Part shown: positions 1 to 10,723 of the stretch, piece by piece
Position numbering within the stretch: the stretch's first letter is position 1
Layout: every line of letters starts with the position of its first letter
Source of the DNA: Corynespora cassiicola
Lineage: Eukaryota; Ascomycota; Dothideomycetes; Pleosporales; Corynesporascaceae
Direction: 5' to 3'
Assembly (NCBI GenBank): GCA_022059125.1
Contig: JAEUWY010000020.1
Span: 310,001-374,000 of the forward strand
DNA: 64,000 nucleotides
Translations under genes and position numbers: made by a program
The notes under the pieces: model-generated
The model's database searches: none
Told to the model about the DNA's origin: nothing
What the model saw: only the letters and a program-made list of their open reading frames with translations

Positions 1-3000
1 TCGCTTCTCCTCTGGACACGCATGCCTGCTTATCGTGATTTTGATGAACAAGGTGCCAGTCGTCTCTGGTGCATTGGAAGATTGGAGGACTGCGTTGGGT
101 TGGGGTCGTTTGCTCACTTGCGCGCTCGCAATTTCGAGGCCCGATCTGGCCTGACAATCCATCTGCCTGCTCCCCTCCCCCAGTCCGGAAAGGAGGACGC
201 AGGGTGATTTGCAGCGATGGAAGTGGAGGTGGCCAAGCGAATGGGATCAGAACCGGTGGGTTGGGACCGGAATCCGACATGTCGACAGGCCCAGCATGTC
301 GCCGGGGGGCCGTACAGCAAGGCTAGCCCAGTGCGATGTCCACCATCTACCGCGATCACACGTCTTGGCTAAGCGATAGAGCATGATATGTGTCTAATTC
401 GAAGACCAAAAGTTGCGTACGCGTCGCTCGCTCATTCTTGGAATAGGTAATGCTGCTGCCTGGGGCTTTTTGGGTTCCGGTTGGCTTTTGTGGAGATGTC
501 ATCCCCCCTCTCCGTGTTTTGGGGGTTGAATTCCTACCGTTACGAGGGGGCCGAGGCGTCCTCTCCACCTTGGCCACTCTGTTGCACTTTGTTAGCTGCG
601 ACGGGCGCGCTAGAATTGTCATTGGTCACATGATGCATTGCCCCCTCGAGGCTTGGAATAACCACCAATGTGCAGAGGAGTTGGCAGGCCTGTTACGCCC
701 CAGGGGGCGTTTTGTCACGTGTATGGCTGACTGCAGCCCCAAACCACCCGGGCAGGCTTCGAGCTTGTGCACGCTTGAATCCCGGGCTTTGCAATGCGAT
801 TTGCGGGATTGCAGGATCGGGCGGAGGCGTAGCAGGCAGAGCAGGCGGGCGCAATGCAATGCGATGGAGACAAGTGTGGCTAATGAGACAGTGTAGATCA
901 CCAGGCGTAACTTCGGCTCCCCATGGCGCCAGATTTTACTCCATGGGGAATGACCCTCAAGCGCGCTTGAAGTACAAGATGGTCTCGCAATGGCGCAGCG
1001 GCAGGATGAGACGGTATGACGGCAGACGGGCGGGCGGGAGGTGAGAGCCTTGAAACATGGCATGGCAAGGAGCCGTTGAGAGGATCAGTTGAGGAATGAG
1101 TCAAAGCCATGTGTGGCGGCGAACAAAGTGTGTGGAGAATGCGATCGGAGCGGGCCGTTGCGGCACTTGACGATGAGCGTGCTGGGGAGATGATGCTAGA
1201 GAGCTTGGACATGGTTCATCTACAGATCTCGGTCCTGTAATTCAGAATGCGGGCCTTTCAACACAGAGGTCGGCGAAGAATATCCTGAAGGCCTCTGCAC
1301 TGAGAAGCGTTTAGGAGACATATGCTTGAGCTCAGTAAGCATAGACGCTTTTGACTGCTCGACTCCAAGACCCCTCCCTCAGAGCATAAATAAAACATCG
1401 AGTACGAAGTTCTATCACGGCTACCTGGCACCAGACCACAAACTCCGGTCTTTCAATACTATGGGCTCATGGTGAAGAGTGCACGTGTGTACACTCGCCG
1501 GGGCTGGGCTCTGCGCTTGGATTTTGTGCTACGTAGTGCAAGTCAACTTGATATGGATACTTGTTCGCAAATTATATACCCAGTCAGATCATAAGATGGT
1601 TCAATGAGAACGGGTCCAAGCCATTTGACAAGACCACGGTGAAGTTGGTACTGACAAACAAAGGGGGGGGGGGCGTATATCCCCCCCTAGTTTGGCATTG
1701 CAAGTTCCGTGGCCATCTCGGTGTTGCATTGGTAGCCGAGGGGAGGCGCCCGTGATAGAATTTGTCATTGCAGTGCAAAGTTGGACCTTGGATCTGTGCA
1801 ACCACGATGACATTTGCGAAGAGTGAAACCTGCAGAGGGAACGTGAGCCAGGGGGTGTATGACGAATGAAAGGCCGGGATGTTTGCGCGAACCAAATTTG
1901 GCGATGAGGAATCGGCTGGCGAAGTGCAAAAAGACATCAGTTTGCTGCGGCTGCAGCGGAGTCGGTAATGAACCCTATTTCCGATCAATCGACATGTTTA
2001 CTTGGCATGGACAGACGGTGCCGGACTAGCCTTGCTGCACGTCGCCACGATCGGTCCGCGAATGTTCGCATTCCATTCCGGTGAACGCTTTGCGCCCGTG
2101 GCTAGCCTTCTTGGGGGCAAGATGTGGTGCTGCACTGCGTTGTGGTATGTCAAACAGGGACATCGAGATCCATGATCACGGTGAGCCAGAGAACAAAGGG
2201 GGAAACGAAAGGCAGTGCAAGCAACTCAAATCCGGTGGCCTCGGCATGCATGTTCGCTCCGTAAATTGCCACATCGAGTAAACGGACAGCTAAGGTGCGA
2301 GCGAATCTGTTTCCTTGCAATGGGGAAGTGGGCATCCGTCGTCTCCCAGCCCATGGAACAGGCGGGACGGAATGCACTCGGATGTGGCCGCCAGCGAGTA
2401 ATGATGAACTAGGCCAGGCCGGGAAGTAGACTTGCCAATCCCAGACGCTAGCCTTGCTGGTGGGCCAGTCTTGCATCGGAAGCACGACGAGGCTGTCGGT
2501 AAGGCTGATGAGCGGCTCGGGGCCTCCGGGCGCATCTTGTGTCTTCGTAAAGAAGTGCCGTTCTGGGCTTCGCGTGGAGACGCTTCTGCGAAGAGGGCTA
2601 AATGCAAAAGTTCGGGTGGAAGCTGTACTGCAAGCAGGGTGCGGACGAGTGCACATTGGCAGCGCGGAGAGGGGCTCGCTTCGCGGAGCAGCCACTGCAC
2701 GGGGACAGCTGCAGGCGGAATGGAATGGCATGGGTGGTGACGAGGGACTCGCTGTGCAACATGGCACCAACCTGGTCCCTTTCGTCTCAGGCTACTTGAG
2801 CATGGTGTTTTTGGCCTAGGTCAGTCGTGCGCGACCCAGACAGAGCGAAGGCAGAGCGAAAAGCCGATTGAAGACGCGTTCGCAGATGCGCAGAGACTCT
2901 GGGCAAGGCGGCTTGCTAAGCACACTGCGCAGTGGCAGCAATGGCAACCACGAGGGAGATGGGAGGACTCTGACGGAAATAGTAGCGTGAAACTGGGGCG

Positions 3001-4213
3001 GCTAACGCTATCGGTGGGCTTGCTGTGCGATGAGGCCATCCAAACGAAGAACGAGCACGCAGGGTGCTGCTAACCAGAGGACTCGTGGGGGAATAGGTGG
3101 TAGGACAGGAGTGGTTTCGAAAGGCGACTATCCAAAAAGGCGACTGATTCAGCGAGGTTTCCCAAAGTGGCAACATCAAAGGCCCAAAATTAGCCCCCGT
3201 CGAGGCCATCTGGGAAGCTAACGGGACAGAAAGCGCCAGTTGGAGGGAAAAGCAGCGGCTGACGTGCATAATTATAGCTAATAGTGAAGGTCGCTATCCA
3301 ATGGCGCGCTCAGCTGGTAAGGACAGAAGTAACTGGATCGAGCAAATGGCGCTGAGGTAATGGAGCGGCACAGCCATGAGGTCAGCCCTACGCAGGGGCT
3401 CGTGTGTGTGTGTGTGGACGGCAGGCAGTCTAAGCGCGGCTATCGCGTCTAGCAGATCGGGGCACTCACTATTTTTGGGGCCCCGGCGCATCATGGCGTG
3501 TGGGTGCAAGCCAAGTTGATGGGCCAAAGGGTTCCTGCAGCTGCGGCCTCTTCGTCGGGACTGCGACACGTGTGGTGATTAGATGGGTTGCTGATGATGA
3601 TGACGATGATGACGATGGCCATGAACAGGAGTTTGGTCGGCGGGAGGGTCGCGGGAAGCGTGCTTGCAAAGGGCGTCGCAGCCGCAGCCGCAGCCGCATT
3701 CGCAGTTGCAGTCGATTCTCGAGGCAATACACCGTGGCATCCCGGGACAAAGACACGACGATAAAGGCAGGTTGACAGCGGGAGGCTCGATTGCCCGACG
3801 AGGCATTCTCCACTGCAGGTGGTCGTCATGTGCAGGGCACTTCTCGCCCCCAAAGATAGCATACTCAGGGGCTCGCAGAATGGAGTGTATCACAATGGGC
3901 ATGCTCCCCCCCAAGACGGCGGGATAGGCCGTGCATGCGGCAAGCAATTCACCTCGTGGCATGCGGTAGCACAGACAAGGCTCAATCCCGAGTGCTGGGA
4001 TGGAGCGGCTTCGGTGGAATGAGGTGAGAGGGCCAGGGACCATGACAGCGGGCAGGGAGCGATATTATCCTGCGGCAGGTGAGGTGGACGGGGGGCAGCA
4101 GGCTCCACATGGGAACAAGAGGGGCGCCCACGATTGGAGGGCCGTCAGAGCAGTCGTTGTGCGGGGCCGTGCGCGCCTAGAGCAGGTGGTAGGTGGTGGG
4201 TTGAGATAATTTT
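1..4213. other. Long region without a recognisable gene
   Basis: Mixed-composition DNA of roughly 50% GC with only short, overlapping open frames on both strands. None has a recognisable domain, a convincing start context or flanking splice signals. Frames at 2150-2770 (minus) and 450-896 (plus) are the longest and have low-complexity translations. Short homopolymer runs occur, such as a G tract near 1664-1673. It may be the far upstream region of the transcript starting near 5600, or hold an unannotated non-coding RNA. Nothing visible decides between these. Confidence 0.5.
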
Positions 4214-5190
4214 GGGGGGGGGGGGGGGGGGGTGCGCGATTGGGAGATTGCGAGGATGCGGGCATTGGCAACGAGGCGGCAAAGGCAACGAGGCTTTTCC
4301 TGATGGTTCGAGTTTCGAGAGGCAGCGGGTTCAGCAGGTTCAGCAGGTTCAGCAGGTTCGGCAGGTTCAGCAGGCCCAGCAGGTTCGGCAGAGGCAGGGC
4401 AGGACCAATGTCGAGATTGGGCGAGGTGGTGTAGCTCGAGTTGCGACCAAGGGCGGCAGCCATTCCGAAGCGGGCGGGCGCCGAGGCGGTTGGCAGCTGG
4501 CCAGCAGCTGGCAGCTGAGGGCACAACGGCCGGCGCTCCGCCCACGCCCTGGCCCTGGCCCTGGCCCTGGCCCTGGCGCCCTGGCGCCCTGGCTTGCACT
4601 GCACTGCACTGCACTGCACTGTGTTCCCCATGATTGTCACGATTGTCATGATGGACACGGTGCGGCTGCTGCAGGGTGCGAGGCGGCCCCCCGAGACGGG
4701 TGCGCGGTGCTGCAGCGTCGGCTCGACGAAAAGGCTCCGCACGGGCAGTGATTGAAGCAGAGCATCCGGTGCGACGAGGTCCTGGGCGGCAAGAGAGCAG
4801 AGTGGGGGGGGAGGGAGGCAGAGAAGCAGATGGCAGAGGGAGGTCGAGGTCAAGGTCGAGGTCGAGGTCGGGGAGCAGATGATGGGTATGACTGTACCGC
4901 GCATATCTCAGCACGGCCAATCGCACGCCAGCACGCGCTTGTCCCGACCTCTCACTGCCTTCACATGGCCTCTCTGCACACCCCACGCTTTTGACCCCGA
5001 CGGCCCACACGATGCGATGCTACTACGGTTGCTGCTGGCAGACGGCCGGCGAGCGAGCAGGCAGCAGCCCGCCGACGGGGCCTCGTGCTGCACGCCCTGG
5101 GACCGCCGTCGCGCGCCCGTCTACGCTTGCGCTGCGTCGTCTGCGTCTTCTGCATCGTCTGCGTCTTCTGCATCGTCTGCTCTCCTGCAC
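4214..5190. repeat. Cluster of unrelated simple-sequence tracts
   Basis: Seen directly: a 19-G run (4214-4232); a 9-bp tandem based on GGTTCAGCA (about 4328-4392); a CCCTGG hexamer tandem (about 4547-4592) running into a GCACT pentamer tandem (about 4595-4620); a GGTCGA hexamer tandem (about 4841-4872); and an 18-bp unit based on GCGTCTTCTGCATCGTCT (about 5135-5183). Reading frames through these tracts give long but purely repetitive translations, which I regard as spurious. The cluster lies 0.4-1.4 kb upstream of the TATA box of the micro-ORF transcript. Confidence 0.8.
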
Positions 5191-5569
5191 CGGCGGAAGG
5201 GTCCATCAGCCGCGCGCAGGATTCACAGCCCTGGCCGCTGCAGCGCGCGGAGCACGTAGCGTGCAGCCGTGCAGCCACCAGCGTACCCGGCCCTGGATGG
5301 CAGCCCTCGAGGTTGGCCCTGGAGGCTAGCCCGTGCGCCCATTGCGGCTCCCGTCCATCATCACTGCCACACCCCCCCAGCTAGGCCCCGTTGCACCCAC
5401 ACCAGCCCGCGGGTTATTCCTGTCTGCCAGCAGCCCTCTCCCGACGGGCCCAGGGTGCTGCCCGCGAGATGACTAGATGCCTGACCGTGGCTAGCCCGGG
5501 GCGTCGAGCCCGCTGCCCTGGGTTGCGACACCCTGGTCCCTCGACCCTCGACCCTCGACTGCCCGCCGT

Positions 5570-5575
5570 TATAAA
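5570..5575 (+). promoter_or_regulatory. TATA box of the micro-ORF transcript
   Basis: A TATAAA hexamer after a run of CCCTCGA repeats (about 5538-5558), followed by a C/T-rich stretch with repeated TCCTATCC-like motifs, typical of the start region of strongly expressed fungal genes. Transcription probably starts near 5600-5620. No ATG occurs between 5580 and 5848, so the first AUG of such an RNA would open the first MGRGGYN ORF. The start site is inferred. Confidence 0.6.
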
Positions 5576-5847
5576 GATGCCTGGCCGAGCTCAAGGCACA
5601 GTCACTCTACAGCCTATCCTATCCTGTCCTATCCCACCCCATCCAGTCATTCGCCTGCGCCTTCTCTACCTTTTGCCTTTCCTCGTTGCATTTGTTTAAA
5701 GTCTGCTTTGCCGTTCTGACTCAGTCCCTCCATTCCACCGTCTTCCACACACTGCCCGCCTCTCGTCGACGACTACTTATAATCCTCGACTCGTCCCGTC
5801 TCACTCCAAACAACTACCCTCAATCCCTCCACCTGTCTGCCATCCAA

Positions 5848-5871
5848 ATGGGCCGCGGCGGTTACAACTAA
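5848..5871 (+). CDS. Micro-ORF 1 encoding MGRGGYN
   Basis: Eight codons including the TAA stop, encoding MGRGGYN. It is the first ATG after the TATA box at 5570, in a pyrimidine-rich leader free of other ATGs. The start context is moderate (C at -3, G at +4). The same peptide is encoded twice more downstream (5933 and 6053) with different synonymous codons, and the DNA around the copies is not similar, so this is not a simple tandem duplication. It could be a translated regulatory or signalling peptide, or a leader controlling initiation at the downstream ORF. I know no family for it. Too short for normal gene finders. Confidence 0.6.
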   Translation: MGRGGYN

Positions 5872-5932
5872 GCTCATCGCACCTCCGCCTGCACTGGCAC
5901 TTCGACTCTCTCTAATCGCCGTCACTTTCTCC

Positions 5933-5956
5933 ATGGGACGCGGAGGCTACAACTAA
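5933..5956 (+). CDS. Micro-ORF 2 encoding MGRGGYN
   Basis: Second copy of the heptapeptide, 85 nt downstream of the first start and in another frame. Relative to copy 1 it differs only at third positions of Gly codons (GGA for GGC at codons 2 and 4, GGC for GGT at codon 5), so the peptide is unchanged. T lies at -3 and G at +4, a weaker start context than copy 3. No ATG lies between the stop of copy 1 and this start. Synonymous-only change points to selection on the peptide. Function unknown. Confidence 0.6.
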   Translation: MGRGGYN

Positions 5957-6052
5957 GGCCCCTTCTCCTTCCTCCATTACCACACACAAACGCACACCAT
6001 ATCCAGCCAAGAGGCGCCCTACTGTCCCACCACAATCAACCTCGCCGTCACC

Positions 6053-6076
6053 ATGGGCCGCGGCGGATACAACTAA
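6053..6076 (+). CDS. Micro-ORF 3 encoding MGRGGYN
   Basis: Third copy of the heptapeptide, 120 nt after the second start. The context is strong (CACC before ATG, G at +4). It differs from copy 1 only at codon 5 (GGA for GGT). No ATG separates it from copy 2. Context strength rises across the array (weak in copies 1 and 2, strong in copy 3 and the following 43-codon ORF), as expected if ribosomes scan or reinitiate through it. The function of the peptide is unknown. Confidence 0.6.
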   Translation: MGRGGYN

Positions 6077-6117
6077 ACTCGTGCGGTGCTCCCGCCGTCC
6101 ATCTCTTCACCACCACC

Positions 6118-6249
6118 ATGGCCACACACCTCGACGCCACCATCAAGCGCCATCACCGTCCGCGGTCAGCCTTCAAGACGCTCCGCAAGCAACGTCTCGA
6201 ACGATGGCGGCCCGTCCCGCCGGCCCTCGCCACCCCTTCGTCTGATTAA
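6118..6249 (+). CDS. 43-residue basic small protein, fourth ORF of the micro-ORF array
   Basis: The fourth ATG of the inferred transcript, in strong context (CCACC before ATG, G at +4). It encodes 43 residues with a very basic middle (KRHHRPR, then LRKQRLERWRP) and a Pro/Ala/Thr/Ser tail. No signal peptide, membrane segment or known domain is visible. The basic stretch could bind nucleic acid or direct nuclear import, but that is inference. It may be the main product, with the three heptapeptide ORFs acting as upstream ORFs, or merely a chance ORF. A splice event joining it to something downstream cannot be excluded, although I saw no convincing donor. Confidence 0.4.
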   Translation: MATHLDATIKRHHRPRSAFKTLRKQRLERWRPVPPALATPSSD

Positions 6250-7013
6250 GTCGTCCGCCTCTCTTATTCAGCAGCTGTACAACTACCCTCCGTCCGTCGC
6301 ATTGCATTTTCAGCCAACCGAGCCCATGTACTTTTATCGCCTCATATCCCATCATTCGTCTCTTCCTCTTTCCTCCTTTTTTCTTCCTTTCTTGTTTTTC
6401 CTTCACCTTCGTTTCGCTTCCTCGTTTGATTTTGCCAATTTCCAAGCATGCCTTCAACATTTGTCAGCGTTCCAGCGAGCAAGCGAGTTCAGCATGTACA
6501 TGTATAGGATTACGGGTCATGGTCATGGTTACAGGCATATGGGTTATGGGATACGGCATCGGGTCACATGGATCTAGGATAACGGCGTTTTTCCCTTTTT
6601 CTTTTTTCCTTTCCCCTTCTCTTTCCTTATCATCCATTATAGACGGTGGGATTCACGCTCTTCAATGAGCCATGGCATGGGTACCGGGGCACCAGCGTTT
6701 GGCGTTTTTGATCCCTTTCCTTGTCTTTTCCGGGTTAATTTCTTCTTGCAATTCTACAATTCTTCCTCATCTTCGTCCATTCGCTTTGTCTGCTTTGCCT
6801 TCTTCTCGATTTTGTCGTCTGGCTGGTCCGCATGGCATTCTCTCCACCCATACCACAGCAGGATCCATTGGCGCTTGCAGCCAAACCCAACGTTATACAG
6901 CCCCATCAATATCATCTGTCAACCACCACACATTCACCTTGCCTGTTGCATGCATCGCTTCGCTTCGCTGATCGCCCCATGGCATACCAGGGAACAAAGA
7001 AATAGGGAGAGAA
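6250..7013. other. Probable 3' untranslated and convergent intergenic sequence
   Basis: Pyrimidine-rich DNA with long T/C runs (about 6358-6420 and 6590-6640) and no convincing coding frame on either strand. It separates the plus-strand micro-ORF transcript from the minus-strand GTPase gene ending at 7014, so the two genes converge here. Open frames present (for example 6665-7036 plus) look like chance. Confidence 0.5.
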
Positions 7014-9117
7014 CTATTTACCCACGCAGAATCTAGAAGACGCACATTGTCAGCTTCGGCCCCACAAAAGAGCGACATGCCTGGCAGTGGGCCGACAACC
7101 ATGCGGCGCGCGCAGCTCGGGTGGCATGGGCAACTACCCGCATTTCGAGTCGAGCTCGAACTCACGAGCCGAACGGACTGTGCCGCCAACATGGCAGAGC
7201 TCGCAGCAGTGTCAGAACCTATAACGGTTGTGGCTTGTCGTCGTTACGGCGCAGGCCCGTAGCGTCCAGGCACCCAAGCTGGAGCGCGAGGGTTCGGTCC
7301 AACGGGGCCCTGCCACTGGCCAATGACTTGGATGAGACTCACTTTTCGAATACGACGCCTAGCACTTCCTCGACATCGCCGCTCTCCCCACGGCCAGTAA
7401 TCCTGGCCAACGTGTCTGCTCCGAGGCGTAGTGACTCGGCCGCAACCACAATGTCGACATCAATGTCGACCTCGCCATCGTCGTCACCATTGTCTCTCGC
7501 TTCATGCGGCACCGCCTGGTCTGAACCTCGCACGGCGCGAACAAATTCGTCCAGGTGGGAAAGACATTCTGTGAGTAAAAGTCGCTGACGCTCGGTTGCC
7601 CCGAGAGACTCTTGCCATATTGAGGGGTCCGGCTCTGAGTCTGGTACCAGTGCAGTGGTCATGTCTTTGAAGATTTTCACGAGACCTTGGAGGAAGGATT
7701 GGATGTTGCCCGCATCTTTCTCTGGTGATGCCAACGGATCAAGGGTCGCTTCCTTGCAGGAGATGAAGAAGATGTGCTCGGCGGAGATGCCCAAATCAGT
7801 ACCCAGCCGGGCCATCCATTCTTCCTGGGCTGAAGCACTGGCGGGGAGTTGATCAATCTTGTTGATGGCCACAACGACCTGGGTGCCTTGATCAACGCAC
7901 TGCTTTGCCGTTTCAGCGACGTCTGGATCCATGTCGGCTGTGGCATCCTGGACGACGATCAATACGTCCGACTCGAGCGCTCGCTGCTTGGCACGCTTGA
8001 TGCCTTCCTGCTCAATGGCACCAACAGCATCCGAGCCCACCAGCCCGGCCCTCCTCAGTCCAGCCATATCGCCAATCCTGACGAGCCACCCACTCAGGTC
8101 TATCCCGACATCCACCACATCTCTTGTGGTGCCGGCCTCGTGTGAGACAATGGCCGCCTCGCGGCCGACGATGCGGTTAAGGAGGCTACTTTTCCCCGCA
8201 TTGGGGGCGCCGAGGAGAGCGACGCTGATGCCGCTGCGGAGCAGTTCTCCCCGGACGGCATTCGCTTGGTGGGCCTCGATCTGCGAGGCCAGCTTGCGCA
8301 CCTGCTGGGCAACAGATGCGCAGAGCGTGGCTGGCGATTCGTCGAAATGCTGGTCTTCGGAGAAGTCGATCAAAGCCTCGAGTTCGCCCCGGGCCTGGAG
8401 CAGTTGATGGCGCCATTGCTCGTATCGCACAGCCAGCGACGATGTTGTTCCGCGAACAGACAGCTTGCGCTGCTGCTCAGTGGAGGCCGACAGGGTCTCG
8501 CCCAGCGATTCGATCTGGGGCAGATCCATGCGATTGTTGGCAAATGCACGGCGGGTGAACTCGCCTGGCTCGGCATATCTAACTTGGGCAGCACATTGTG
8601 GTATAGCAGCAAGAAGGGCGCGAACAATGGCCGGCCCGCCGTGTACATGCAGTTCGAGCACATCTTCACCCGTCACCGTCTTGGGGGCGGGGAAGAACAG
8701 CACGAGGGCGCCCGAGTCGAGCAAGGTGGACGGCGAGGGCGGCTGGTTGGGCGCGTACAGCCTTCGGAGCGTAGCATATCGCGGCTTTGGCATTGGCGTC
8801 GAAGGACACAGGCCTTGGTAGATGCGGGCACAGGCGGGGCCCGAGACGCGAATGACAGCAATGGCAGCCTTGCCGGGGGCAGTCGAGAGGGCGTAGATGG
8901 TCGGCTCATGGTGAGGAATGGAGTCGGCGTGGAAGCCCCGATTCTGTCGCAAGCTCAATGGCCCCCGGGGGGGACTGAAGGACTGGTGGTGGCCGGTGTA
9001 GCAGACATGGCGGCGAAGCAGGGCGGGCGGAGGTAGACGAGACGGCGGGCGGGCGGGGAGCAGGCTAGCTGGGGCGCGACGACGAAGGGCCCTCGACTGG
9101 GCGATGGAGGCCTTCAT
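7014..9117 (-). CDS. MSS1: Mitochondrial tRNA-modification GTPase, MnmE/MSS1 family
   Basis: Orthologue of bacterial MnmE and yeast Mss1. With the Mto1/MnmG partner it installs the 5-taurinomethyl or carboxymethylaminomethyl group on wobble U34 of mitochondrial tRNAs. Two exons: 9117-7343 and 7032-7014, joined across a 310 bp intron (GTGAGT donor, CTTCTAG acceptor). Unspliced, the frame stops just past the donor; splicing adds the family's FC(I/V)GK end as FCVGK. The 597-aa protein has an Arg-rich presequence (about 1-65), the N-terminal tetrahydrofolate-binding domain (from about 73), and a helical domain with an inserted G domain: P-loop GAPNAGKSS (about 303), TTRD (about 330), DMAG (about 350) and NKID (about 419). 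The start at 9117 was chosen because the frame further upstream runs into the divergent MAK16 gene and lacks targeting character. It shares a 241 bp promoter with MAK16. Confidence 0.93.
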
Positions 9118-9358
9118 TCCTGGAGACGGGCAGGGCGCGCATGATGGATGGCGTGGGTCGAGGATGGGGTGGGGAGTGGAATTGCGAGGGTCCGCACTGG
9201 CTCGCGCTGGCTCGCACTGGCCCGCCCGCCCCACTGAATTTCCGCGCCGGCGCCAAGATTTCGAGCCCTCAGAGAAAAAAGTCGCCCGCCGCTGCCAGCC
9301 CTTCACCACCACCACCAAGCCAGATCCCCCGCTTGATCCTCGCCCACGCTGCACTGCA
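9118..9358. promoter_or_regulatory. Bidirectional promoter of MSS1 and MAK16
   Basis: Only 241 bp separates the two start codons, so both genes must use this segment. It contains a repeated CTCGC(A/G)CTGG motif near 9198-9220 and a C/A-rich stretch just before the MAK16 ATG. No TATA box is evident in either direction, as usual for housekeeping genes. Pairing a mitochondrial tRNA modifier with a 60S assembly factor suggests growth-linked co-expression, which is inference. Confidence 0.6.
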
Positions 9359-10506
9359 ATGGCTTCCGACGACCTCGTGTGGAAGTAAGTCCGCCCGCCG
9401 CCTTCCTCGCCGCTGAAACTGACCGCCCTCGCCAGCGTCATTGGCACCGACTTCTGCTCCTTCAAGCTCAAGACCACCAAGGACCAGACCTTCTGCCGCA
9501 ACGAGCATAATGTCTCGGGCTTCTGCTCGCGCCAGAGCTGCCCCCTAGCCAACTCGCGGTATGCCACCATCCGCGCCGACCCCGCCACCGGAAACCTCTA
9601 CCTCTACATCAAGGCCATCGAGCGGTCGCATCTGCCCTCCAAGTGGTGGGAGCGCATCAAACTCTCCAAGAACTACACCAAGGCCCTGGAGCAAGTCGTA
9701 TGCATTGCCCTGCCTTGTCCCCGAGTCTCGTCTGCTAACCCCCCTCGCAGGACCAGCAGCTGCAGTTTTTCCCAAAGTTTCTCGTACACAAGAACAAGCA
9801 GAGATTGACACGCCTGACCCAGGTCAATCTGCGCATCCGGAAGCTTGCCAAGGAGGAAGAACGCCTGGGGGAGAAGCTCGTCCCGCGTCTCGCGCCCAAG
9901 GTTCGCAGGAGGGAGGAAGGCCGAGAGAGAAAGGCGCTCGCCGCAGCCAAGGTCGAGCGCGCCATTGAGAGGGTACTTATCGACCGTCTCCGAAGCGGCG
10001 CCTATGGCGACCGGCCCATCAACGTCGAACCAAATGTCTGGAAGCGCGTCATGCGTGGCCTGGAGAAGGAAGGGCAGGCTGTCAAGGACGAAGACCGCGA
10101 CCTGGAGGACGAGGAGGAATACGAGGAGGAATACGAGAACGGCGTGGGTGACGTCGAGTATGTCTCGGACATTGAAGGCGAATCTGATGACGACATGGAG
10201 GACTTTGAGGATTGGGTTGGTGGTGATAGCCCCGATGACGACGATGACGACGACGACGATGATGAAGACGATGAGGACGATAACGAGGCCCCAAGCGGCA
10301 GTGACAAGGAAGGCGAAGAAGACGAGCCGGCAGATGACGACACTGAAGCACTCAAGAAGACGCTTGCCAGCCTCAAGCGAAAGCGACCCGCCGGTCCTCC
10401 ACCGCAGGCCAAGAAAAAGCCGTCGAAAGACTCCAAGGGACCGCGCCGGAGGATCGAATACGAAACCGAACGGGAACCTGCCGCGAGGCAAGTGTACGGC
10501 ATGTGA
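9359..10506 (+). CDS. MAK16: Ribosome-biogenesis protein Mak16
   Basis: Nucleolar factor needed for 60S ribosomal subunit assembly, acting on early 66S pre-ribosomes. Three exons: 9359-9384, 9436-9697 and 9751-10506. The introns are 51 and 53 bp, with GTAAGT and GTATGC donors and a CTAAC branch site in the second. The product is 347 aa. The N-terminus ([12 protein letters not shown], then FCSFK) and the Cys-rich segment [19 protein letters not shown] match the L28e/Mak16 fold, followed by the [12 protein letters not shown] and [12 protein letters not shown] segments. The C-terminal third is highly acidic (a run of ten Asp near residues 265-275) and ends in a Lys/Arg-rich tail, typical of nucleolar proteins. 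Length and layout match fungal orthologues. Confidence 0.95.
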
Positions 10507-10723
10507 TGTCTTTGTGCATTTCACGGCCTGGCGTTATCAATGGAGCCTGGGGGAGGTTTTTTTTTCTACTGCAGGGGTCATGGTCCAGCCATATGTCTTA
10601 GCCTCTTCACATGGCTGCAAAATTCTCAATAGATCTACGTCAAATTTTCTATGCTAATCAACACGAATCCCATCTGTTTTAGCAGTCATTCTATATAACT
10701 TCAATTCGAAACAGCGTATGGAC

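Noticed and set aside
4065..5010. Two long minus-strand frames (277-279 codons) over the tandem-repeat cluster
   Set aside because: Translations consist mainly of Leu-Asn-Pro or Glu-Pro-Ala and Gly-Gln repeats produced by the tandem tracts; there is no start context or domain.
8266..9036. 256-codon plus-strand frame
   Set aside because: Antisense shadow of the MSS1 GTPase gene.
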